Part shown: positions 1-4,909 of the stretch, one piece after another
Numbering within the stretch: the stretch's first letter is position 1
Layout of the letters: each line of letters starts with the position of its first letter
Source: an uncultured Opitutia bacterium
GTDB lineage: Bacteria; Verrucomicrobiota; Verrucomicrobiia; Opitutales; UBA953
Assembly (NCBI GenBank): GCA_903879465.1
Contig: CAIRLQ010000194.1
Location: 1 to 5,045 of the forward strand
DNA length: 5,045 nt
Direction of reading: 5' to 3'
Notes under the pieces: generated by a model
Databases searched by the model: none
What the model was told of the DNA's origin: nothing
What the model saw: the letters and a program-made list of their open reading frames with translations, nothing else
Program-made: the position numbers and the translations under genes

Positions 1-761
1 AGCAGGTGGCCGGTCTCGCTGGAACCGTAGAGGTTGATTACGGGTACACCGAAGACGCGCTCCATGATTCGACGATGCACGACGCTGGTATATTCGTAGC
101 TCGTAACGATGAATCTTAATGAGGGGAGGTGGATGCCATTCCGTTCGCAATGTAGGGCGAACCAGGCGCCATGGACTGGGTCGACATCAAGAAAGTCGGG
201 CTGCCAGTCGGCGGCTTCTTGAGCCATGGCGGACAGTTTTTCTTCGCCTAGGGTGAAGGGGATCCGTGATTGATTGACGAATAGACTGAGGCCGAAGCGG
301 CGTTGGTCGAGGTTAAGCCATCGATTGTAGCAACTGACACCGCTACAGCCTGGTGTGGTGAAGACTGCACGGCGGGCGGCTGGCTGGGCGTCCAGCAGGT
401 TGGCGATGAAGCGATTCCCGCGTAAGGCGCGAAGCTCCTGCTCGGCCCACCATGTCTTGCCGAAGATGACCCGGACGCTGGCGCCCGACGTTCCGGAAGT
501 GCTTTCCTCTTCTATGAGGTCTTTGGCGGTGAGCGATTTCACGGAGAGGCCGGGTCTCAGAAAGCCCTCCGGGGAAAACTCTCTGAGTTGCGATTTGGAG
601 ATACGGGGGAGGGAATCTAAGCTTCGGCCCGTGTCGCGTAATGCCTCAACCCAGGGGGCTTGGTCGTAGAAAGGAATGCCCGCCGTCTGTTGGATCGCAG
701 CGTCTAGCCGCACTAAATCTTCCGAAGGGCGGAGGGCAATGGGCGTGCTGAGGGCAGGCAT
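1..761 (-). CDS. PaaK/CapK-family adenylate-forming enzyme (phenylacetate-CoA ligase-like), N-terminal part, cut by left edge
   Basis: I translated this frame by hand from ATG at 761 leftward; it stays open for 253 codons to the window edge, so the C-terminus is missing. The N-terminus has the PaaK-type opening (IPFYDQ at residues 29-34, then LPRISKSQLR at 51-60). The nucleotide-binding loop ESTSGTSGA lies at 86-94. HRRIMERVFGVPV followed by YGSSETG (245-251) matches the second ATP/adenylate motif of the family. Members activate a carboxylic acid with ATP to an acyl-adenylate, usually then a CoA thioester; PaaK acts on phenylacetate, while CapK-like relatives sit in polysaccharide clusters and have unclear substrates. 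The substrate cannot be read here. No in-frame ATG, GTG or TTG is found in the roughly 80 bases upstream, and no Shine-Dalgarno sequence precedes the start. The gene is divergent from the oxidoreductase at 901. Family is confident, exact role is not. Confidence 0.88.
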   Translation of the reverse strand, partial: MPALSTPIALRPSEDLVRLDAAIQQTAGIPFYDQAPWVEALRDTGRSLDSLPRISKSQLREFSPEGFLRPGLSVKSLTAKDLIEEESTSGTSGASVRVIFGKTWWAEQELRALRGNRFIANLLDAQPAARRAVFTTPGCSGVSCYNRWLNLDQRRFGLSLFVNQSRIPFTLGEEKLSAMAQEAADWQPDFLDVDPVHGAWFALHCERNGIHLPSLRFIVTSYEYTSVVHRRIMERVFGVPVINLYGSSETGHL

Positions 762-900
762 GACGTCACAGTGTAAGGGAAGCGGGAGAAGGCAAAAATC
801 CGCGACGTTTACGGCGGATTGGCTCCATATAGCACAAGCTGTGGGTGCTTACGGAACTATCGGGGTTGAACGAGGTCAGCCTACCTCATACCCCTCTCGC
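762..900. promoter_or_regulatory. Divergent intergenic spacer (putative promoter region for both flanking genes)
   Basis: This 139-bp gap separates the start of the leftward PaaK-like gene from the start of the rightward Gfo/Idh/MocA gene, so both promoters would be expected here. I could not find a convincing -35/-10 pair in either direction; the AT-richer patch near 825-840 is the likeliest place but matches the consensus poorly. The right end carries the inverted repeat listed separately. The regulatory role is inferred from gene orientation only. Confidence 0.45.
862..894. repeat. Two-part inverted repeat (possible 5'-leader hairpin or operator)
   Basis: GGGGT (862-866) pairs with ACCCC (890-894), and inside it GAGGT (872-876) pairs with ACCTC (883-887) around a 6-base loop. 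A 5/2-base internal bulge separates the two stems. It ends 6 bases before the ATG at 901. It could fold in the leader of the oxidoreductase mRNA, or be a dyad bound by a regulator of the divergent pair. There is no T-run after it, so it does not look like a terminator. Short stems such as these can arise by chance. Confidence 0.35.
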
Positions 901-2187
901 ATGCGATTACCCCGTCGTTCCTTTCTCCGTAAGGCTGCTGTCGCCGCGCTCGGCTTCACCATCATCCCGCGCCATGTCCTTGGTCGCGGCTTTATTCCGC
1001 CCAGCGAGACGTTAAACCACATCATCATCGGCTGTGGCGGCATCTCCGCCATGCACAGTGATCCCCGTATGACGGGTGCTAATCGCATCGTCGCGATTTG
1101 CGACGTCGACTCCGAGCGGCTTAAGCGGAAGTTGGAAAAAATTCAGAACGCTGGCGGGGGCACCCCCGTCATCGCTGAGGATTTCCGTGATGTCATTGCG
1201 CGTCCCGATGCCGACGTCGTGCACGTGTGCACGCCTCCTCACTGGCACGGTGTCATCGCCGCCGCGGCCGCCCGTCGGGGTAAGGCTGTGTGGTGCGAAA
1301 AGCCTCTCACCCGGACGATTGGCGAAGGCCTTGCCTTGCGGCAGGTGGTGCAGCAGACGGGCGTACCGTTCCGCGTGAACACCTGGTTCCGTCTTAACCG
1401 CACGAATTACTACGGGGTCGGTCCAGCACGCGAAATTCGGCGTGTCGTGGCCAGCGGCGTCCTTGGTGGCCCGCTGACCGTGCGCCTTGCCCCTGTCGGC
1501 GGTATCGCCTGGAAGGTGAATCAATGGACGGGCAAGCCCAATCTCACGCCCGTGCCTGTGCCGGCAAATCTGAATTGGGATCTGTACTGTGGCCCTTCGC
1601 AGTTAATTCCGTATCACCCGCATCGTGCCCATGGATCTTTCCGGGGTTATTGGAATTTCGACCAAGGCGGCCTCGGCGACATGGGGCAGCACTTCCTCGA
1701 CCCGGTACAATATTTCCTCGGAAAAGATAATGAATTCCCCGTCACCGTAGAATGCGACGCCCCTGCGCAGGATGCCATGGCCTGCGGCGTGTGGAAGACC
1801 GTTACGCTTACCTATAAAGACGGCACTCGCATCATTCTGGAGTCCGAACTCGCCGAGAAGAACCCGAGCAACCCCTTCCTTGAAGGCCCTAATGGCAAAC
1901 TCTTCGCTGGCATGCGCTGCGATAAGCCCGAGCTCATCCGCAAGGCCGCTGAATTCCCGCTCCCGGAGCATCAGGAAGATGATTTTGATCTCTGTGCCCG
2001 GGAGAAGCGCCCGTTTGGTTACGGCGTTAATGAGGCGTTCCATAGTTCCACCTTGGTCAATCTCGCCGGCCTGAGCGTACGGCTTGGACGGAAACTGACG
2101 TTCAACCCCGATGGCACGGGCTTCGTCGGCGACGCCCAGGCCGACCGACTGCATTCCCCCGTCATGCGTGGTAACTGGTCTATCTGA
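901..2187 (+). CDS. Gfo/Idh/MocA family oxidoreductase with Tat signal peptide
   Basis: This 428-aa protein is a probable NAD(P)-dependent sugar or polyol dehydrogenase. A twin-arginine signal, RRSFLRK at residues 5-11, is followed by a hydrophobic stretch to about residue 22, suggesting folded export with bound cofactor, as is known for periplasmic glucose-fructose oxidoreductase. The Rossmann domain shows IIIGCGGIS (41-49), acidic ICDVD (66-70), TPPHWH (111-116) and the family hallmark EKP (133-135). The C-terminal domain has LNWDLYCGPS (224-233) and GGLGDMGQHFLDP (256-268), with H264 in the usual catalytic position. The ending with RLGRKL and F.GDAQAD is typical of the group common in Verrucomicrobiota and Planctomycetota. 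I chose ATG 901 because it places the Tat motif at the N-terminus; the frame is open back to 676, but that stretch is antisense to the PaaK-like gene. There is no Shine-Dalgarno sequence. The substrate is unknown. The next gene starts 22 bp downstream, so they are probably co-transcribed. Confidence 0.93.
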   Translation: MRLPRRSFLRKAAVAALGFTIIPRHVLGRGFIPPSETLNHIIIGCGGISAMHSDPRMTGANRIVAICDVDSERLKRKLEKIQNAGGGTPVIAEDFRDVIARPDADVVHVCTPPHWHGVIAAAAARRGKAVWCEKPLTRTIGEGLALRQVVQQTGVPFRVNTWFRLNRTNYYGVGPAREIRRVVASGVLGGPLTVRLAPVGGIAWKVNQWTGKPNLTPVPVPANLNWDLYCGPSQLIPYHPHRAHGSFRGYWNFDQGGLGDMGQHFLDPVQYFLGKDNEFPVTVECDAPAQDAMACGVWKTVTLTYKDGTRIILESELAEKNPSNPFLEGPNGKLFAGMRCDKPELIRKAAEFPLPEHQEDDFDLCAREKRPFGYGVNEAFHSSTLVNLAGLSVRLGRKLTFNPDGTGFVGDAQADRLHSPVMRGNWSI

Positions 2188-2209
2188 ATCAAATCACGAT
2201 TTCACGAAC

Positions 2210-3103
2210 ATGAAAAAACTTTTATCGACCAGCCTCCTATTGGCGACGCTGGGTTTCGCCCTATTGGCTGCCGCCCCGCCCGACGAAGTCTTCGCCGACC
2301 TCGGCGTACCCGCGAAGCGCCTCGTCGCCCAGCAGGCGATTTTCGATTACTCCCGAACTTTTGCGCAGGCTTCCGATGAATCCAAGGCTTGGTTTAAGCG
2401 TGTGGATGCCGCGCAGAAGTCCGTCGAAGATCCGGAAGCGAAGGCTTCCTTGGCTCAGACGCTTGCCTTGGATCCAGCAGAGAAGTCTTTCTCGCCGATG
2501 GGCAGGAAGACGCCGAACAACTATCCCGCCCCGGAAGGAACGACTCCAGAAACCAAACTCGCCGAGATCGAGCGCTTATTGGATTTAAATAATCGCGGTG
2601 CTGCCGGCGCAGTCTTAAAACTGGAAGCGCTCGCCGCCCTCGCCAATGGGGATGATTTCATTCTCGCCCAGCGCGCTAATCGGCTACTTCGACGCATAAA
2701 TCCGCAGGCGGCGGCGCCATTACTCTGGTCCCGCATGGCCAAAGCCTCGCAGCGTTCGCAGGTTTTGGAAATCGAGGAGGAGATTCTCCGTCTACCTATC
2801 TCGCTAGCTGCGCAGACGACCCCGACTGCTCCCGAGGGCACGTCGCTCGCCTCCAAGGCAGCCTGGGTGCGCATCGTGACCGTGCGCGCGGCTGGTGGTA
2901 GTCGCATCCGCGAGTCGGTCAAGGCGGCCGTACTTCCTTTGCTGAAGGGCTCGGCCAATGAATTGACCGAAGCCGCCTGGGATTCTGTTTCACGCCTCTG
3001 TACCGAGGCGGATCGTGCTACGTTGACCGAGGCATCCAAGGGCTTGTCGGAGCGGCTTGCCCCCCGGGCCAAGGCCGCCCTTGCGGCCTTGCCAGCGGAT
3101 TAA
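2210..3103 (+). CDS. Exported protein of unknown function, alanine/leucine-rich, helical
   Basis: I do not recognise this 297-aa protein. It opens with a clear Sec signal: MKKLL followed by a hydrophobic core to about residue 22. Cleavage could fall after AAA (20-22), although proline follows there, or after VFA (27-29). The mature part is rich in Ala, Leu, Glu, Lys and Arg and looks mainly alpha-helical, with a Pro/Thr/Asn-rich linker near residues 92-110. Stretches such as AAGAVLKLEALAALAN and VKAAVLPLLKG resemble helical-repeat (HEAT/TPR-like) proteins, but I cannot define a repeat period. It has no cysteine-rich motif, lipobox or transmembrane segment beyond the signal. ATG 2210 is chosen because it puts the signal at the N-terminus; an in-frame ATG at 2111 lies inside the oxidoreductase gene. 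The 22-bp gap to the Tat-exported oxidoreductase suggests one operon and a shared extracytoplasmic setting. Role unknown. Confidence 0.85.
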   Translation: MKKLLSTSLLLATLGFALLAAAPPDEVFADLGVPAKRLVAQQAIFDYSRTFAQASDESKAWFKRVDAAQKSVEDPEAKASLAQTLALDPAEKSFSPMGRKTPNNYPAPEGTTPETKLAEIERLLDLNNRGAAGAVLKLEALAALANGDDFILAQRANRLLRRINPQAAAPLLWSRMAKASQRSQVLEIEEEILRLPISLAAQTTPTAPEGTSLASKAAWVRIVTVRAAGGSRIRESVKAAVLPLLKGSANELTEAAWDSVSRLCTEADRATLTEASKGLSERLAPRAKAALAALPAD

Positions 3104-3115
3104 CCCTTACGCTTG

Positions 3116-3137
3116 TCGCTTGCCGAGAGGCGGGCGG
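3116..3137 (+). repeat. Hairpin between the exported-protein gene and aroK (GAGA tetraloop)
   Basis: Left arm TCGCTTGCC (3116-3124) and right arm GGCGGGCGG (3129-3137) pair over nine positions, three of them G-U wobbles, closing a GAGA loop of the stable GNRA class. It begins 12 bases after the TAA of the exported-protein gene. No T-tract follows, so it is not a standard intrinsic terminator. It may protect the upstream mRNA end or influence aroK translation, because its right arm touches the GGGAG at 3136-3140. The function is an inference. Confidence 0.4.
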
Positions 3138-3154
3138 GAGATTGCTATGTCAGC

Positions 3155-3724
3155 ATGCCGCCAGTCGCGAACAAGGACAACTCTCCGAACCTGATTCTTG
3201 CCGGATTTATGGGTACCGGGAAGTCGGCCCTGGGCCGGCAGCTTGCGAAGCGCTGGCGCCGTCGTTTTTACGACACCGATGAATTGGTGGAAAAACTCGC
3301 CGGCGCCTCGATCGCCGATATCTTCGCGGAGCACGGCGAGGAACATTTCCGTGCGCTGGAGCGCCAGGTCGTCGAAAGCTTGCTCCCCGAGTTCGGAGGC
3401 GTCATCGCCTGCGGCGGTGGACTCGTCGTCCCTCCTGGGATGGGCGAACTCGTCCGCTCAAAGGGGATTGTTATCACTTTGTTCGCCTCGGTGGACACGA
3501 TCCTGCGCCGTACTGCAGGTAATTCACGTCGGCCCTTACTCAAGGGAGACGACCCGGAGGCTAAGATTCGCGAACTTATGAAGAAGCGAGAGCAGGCTTA
3601 CATGAAGGCCGGTATCGCTGTCTTTACCGACGGTCGTTCGCTCCAGCAGCTTTGCATCATCGTTGAGCGGGTCTACGAGCGTGAGGCCCGGGCACTACTT
3701 AAGTCGCGTCCGAAGCCGGAGTAG
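3155..3724 (+). CDS. aroK: Shikimate kinase
   Basis: The cytoplasmic enzyme phosphorylates shikimate to shikimate-3-phosphate with ATP, the fifth step of the seven-step chorismate (shikimate) pathway. From ATG 3155 it is 189 aa, slightly above the usual 170 or so. Walker A is GFMGTGKS (17-24). Mg/shikimate-site acids are in YDTD (D40, D42), with R66 and E69 in FRALE (65-69), the GGG triad at 87-89, the lid-region RRPLL (125-129) and the adenine-side R145 with Y149 (KKREQAY). All key residues are present. The frame extends upstream to TTG 3113 (14 extra residues), but those do not resemble the family. The clearest ribosome-binding motif, GGGAG at 3136-3140, is 14 bases from this ATG, which is long, and better spaced for an out-of-frame ATG at 3147. 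The gene follows the exported-protein gene by 51 bp and its last 26 bp overlap the convergent aat gene. Function is confident; the start is moderately so. Confidence 0.94.
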   Translation: MPPVANKDNSPNLILAGFMGTGKSALGRQLAKRWRRRFYDTDELVEKLAGASIADIFAEHGEEHFRALERQVVESLLPEFGGVIACGGGLVVPPGMGELVRSKGIVITLFASVDTILRRTAGNSRRPLLKGDDPEAKIRELMKKREQAYMKAGIAVFTDGRSLQQLCIIVERVYEREARALLKSRPKPE

Positions 3725-4379
3725 CGAAAGCATCCCCCGCGGGTGGGTGATCGCGGAACAACTTCACGACTTCGAGGAATTCGGTGCGCTCGATCGCAAA
3801 GGCACCGAGGCTCGCGAGGTGGGCCGTAGGGACTTGGCAGTCGATGAGGAAGTATTCGCATGCGACAAGGCGAGCGACGAGCGTGGCAAATCCCACTTTG
3901 GAGGCATCTGCTTTGAGGTGGAACATCGATTCCCCGTGGAAAAGGCGACCGAGTGCGACGCCGTAAAGGCCGCCGACGAGCTTTCCTTCCCAGGAGACTT
4001 CGACGCTGTGCGCGATTCCTAGGCGGTAGAGTTCGCTGTAGGCGGCAACCATTTCCTCATTGATCCAGGTACCGTTCTGGCCTGGGCGAGGGGCGGCCGC
4101 ACAGTGGCGCATGACGGTTTCAAATTGCCGGTCAAAACTTACTGACCAGCCGGCTTTGCGCATCGTCTTGCGAAGGCTATCCGTCAGGCGGAAATCCGCT
4201 GGCCGCATGACGAAGCGCGGATCAGGGCACCACCATTTGACCGGCTCACCTGCGGAATACCAGGGGAAGATGCCAGCTCGGTAGGCGGCAATCAGGTTCT
4301 TAGCATCAAGCTTCCCGCCCCTCGCCAAAGGCGCACGGGCCGGAGCTTTCGCTGGGTCGCCTCGAGTCCATTCCTGCAT
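3699..4379 (-). CDS. aat: Leucyl/phenylalanyl-tRNA-protein transferase
   Basis: Aat adds Leu or Phe from charged tRNA to the N-terminus of proteins that begin with Arg or Lys, marking them for ClpS/ClpAP decay (N-end rule). From ATG 4379 it is 226 aa. Family blocks appear in order: LIAAYRAGIFPWY (29-41), WWCPDPR (49-55), GTWINEEM (103-110), AYSELYRLGIAHSVE (113-127), LVGGLYGV (134-141), GESMF (149-153), ASK (159-161), LIDCQ (178-182) and HLASLGA (187-193). E150 and Q182 line up with the catalytic-region Glu and Gln of the E. coli enzyme. The N-terminal FP...NGLLA block is degenerate (PLARGGKL). A rival start is TTG 4415, two bases after the HTH gene's stop and preceded at six bases by AAGGA; it would give 238 aa, nearer E. 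coli's 234. ATG 4379 lies inside a hairpin stem. The 3' end overlaps aroK. Confidence 0.93.
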   Translation of the reverse strand: MQEWTRGDPAKAPARAPLARGGKLDAKNLIAAYRAGIFPWYSAGEPVKWWCPDPRFVMRPADFRLTDSLRKTMRKAGWSVSFDRQFETVMRHCAAAPRPGQNGTWINEEMVAAYSELYRLGIAHSVEVSWEGKLVGGLYGVALGRLFHGESMFHLKADASKVGFATLVARLVACEYFLIDCQVPTAHLASLGAFAIERTEFLEVVKLFRDHPPAGDAFATPASDAT

Positions 4380-4405
4380 CCCCGCTATTTTCGGCGATGC
4401 AGGAA
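4371..4405 (-). promoter_or_regulatory. Strong inverted repeat/hairpin spanning the aat ATG
   Basis: TTCCTGCATC (4371-4380) is the exact reverse complement of GATGCAGGAA (4396-4405). After one C/C mismatch, three more pairs (CCG 4382-4384 with CGG 4392-4394) close a 7-base loop. Outside, after an A/C mismatch, CC (4368-4369) pairs with GG (4407-4408). In the leftward transcript the ATG at 4379 lies in the 3' arm and pairs with CAT in the 5' arm. No T-run follows on either strand, so a simple terminator is unlikely. It sits between the HTH gene's stop and most of aat. The hairpin is plainly visible; control of aat translation is inferred. Confidence 0.6.
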
Positions 4406-4417
4406 CGGCGGGCAAGG

Positions 4418-4753
4418 TTAGTCCTTGGTGATGTTGTAAACCGACGGAATCGAAATGCCGAGCTCCGCAGCGATTTCGCGGACCGGGGCACCTTTCTTGC
4501 GCATGTTCTGGGCCTTGGTGCGCATGCTGTCGGAAATCTGGGCACGAGCGCGGTTCGGGCGGGAGAGGAGTTTGATTAGCCGGCGGGACAGTTCCTGTTT
4601 GGACAGGCTAGCGACTTCTCGCTCAATCAGGCTCTGGCGCTCGCTGTGTTCGTCTTCCCAGGTCTGGACAGCAAGGTCGCGTGCCTTGGATAGGGCGGCG
4701 CGGACATAGGCGTCCTTGGAGGTGAAGTTGGTCGGATTCAGGTCTATTTTCAT
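4418..4753 (-). CDS. Small helix-turn-helix protein, putative DNA-binding
   Basis: This 111-aa protein is not recognised as a named family. Residues 78-110 form a helix-turn-helix of the resolvase/sigma-region-4 type: a lead helix (RTKAQNMRKKG), a second helix (VREIAAELG, 91-99) and a probable recognition helix (IPSVYNITK, 102-110). Residues 12-65 are charged and helical (KDAYVRAALSKARDLAV, then an acidic/basic stretch and LSRRLIKLL) and may mediate dimerisation. It has no recombinase catalytic domain, signal or membrane segment, so a small transcription regulator is likelier than a resolvase, though a decayed resolvase tail is possible. ATG 4753 is the first start in frame; no Shine-Dalgarno sequence precedes it. 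aat follows on the same strand after 38 bp, so co-transcription is likely. Its target is unknown; autoregulation through palindromes in the upstream spacer is a guess. Confidence 0.8.
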   Translation of the reverse strand: MKIDLNPTNFTSKDAYVRAALSKARDLAVQTWEDEHSERQSLIEREVASLSKQELSRRLIKLLSRPNRARAQISDSMRTKAQNMRKKGAPVREIAAELGISIPSVYNITKD

Positions 4754-4818
4754 GAGTGAGTGGTGCTGGTCTCAACGTGAATTGCTAATTTCAGCTGAGG
4801 TTGAATGTGGCGACAAGA

Positions 4819-4842
4819 TTTATAATATTTTACGAATGTCAA
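4819..4842 (-). promoter_or_regulatory. Candidate promoter of the HTH-aat unit
   Basis: On the minus strand a perfect TTGACA (4837-4842) is followed by an AT-rich run ending in TATAAA (4819-4824). The spacer is only 12 bases, well short of the usual 16-18; at normal spacing the best hexamers match TATAAT at three positions. The location, 66-95 bases upstream of the HTH start in the only AT-rich stretch of the window, favours a real promoter, but the exact -10 is uncertain. Confidence 0.35.
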
Positions 4843-4848
4843 ACCTGA

Positions 4849-4861
4849 GGAGAAGTTTTCC
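4849..4861. repeat. Imperfect palindrome beside the candidate -35
   Basis: GGAGAA (4849-4854) and TTTTCC (4856-4861) are reverse complements at five of six positions around a central G. It lies six bases upstream of the TTGACA element on the minus strand, where an activator or repressor could bind. It is short and could be chance. Confidence 0.22.
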
Positions 4862-4866
4862 GTAAC

Positions 4867-4883
4867 CTTAATTCTAGATTAAG
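4867..4883. repeat. AT-rich palindrome between nadA and the HTH gene
   Basis: CTTAAT (4867-4872) and ATTAAG (4878-4883) are perfect reverse complements around TCTAG. The spot is 26 bases after the nadA stop and 24 bases upstream of the TTGACA element, so it might be an operator or a weak 3'-end hairpin for nadA. There is no T-tract after it on the minus strand, which argues against a strong terminator. The rest of the spacer 4754-4909 shows no ORF or RNA gene that I can support. Confidence 0.3.
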
Positions 4884-4909
4884 ACACCCGCCGAGGGCTT
4901 CGCACCATT

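Noticed and set aside
355..669. Open frame of 104 codons on the plus strand
   Set aside because: It is the opposite strand of the PaaK-like gene, whose frame carries clear family motifs.
676..900. In-frame N-terminal extension of the oxidoreductase back to 676
   Set aside because: The part from 676 to 761 is antisense to the PaaK-like gene, the extension has no family similarity, and the Tat motif falls naturally at the N-terminus from ATG 901.
1012..1524. 170-codon open frame on the minus strand
   Set aside because: Antisense shadow of the Gfo/Idh/MocA gene; its sequence is low in hydrophobic order and resembles no family. Long antisense frames are common in GC-rich genes.
1603..2154. 183-codon open frame on the minus strand
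   Set aside because: Antisense shadow of the same oxidoreductase gene; no recognisable domain.
2521..3072. 183-codon open frame on the minus strand
   Set aside because: Antisense to the exported-protein gene. The plus-strand frame has a signal peptide and a plausible operon position, while this one is Ser/Arg/Ala-rich without motifs.
3663..4022. 119-codon open frame on the plus strand
   Set aside because: Shadow of aroK and aat; aat on the opposite strand has a full set of conserved blocks.
4371..4405. Intrinsic terminator after the HTH gene
   Set aside because: The stem is strong enough, but no T-run follows it on either strand.
4801..4826. TTGAAT and a perfect TATAAT on the plus strand
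   Set aside because: The spacer is only 14 bases and transcription would run antisense into nadA with no plus-strand gene downstream; likely a by-product of the AT-rich spacer.
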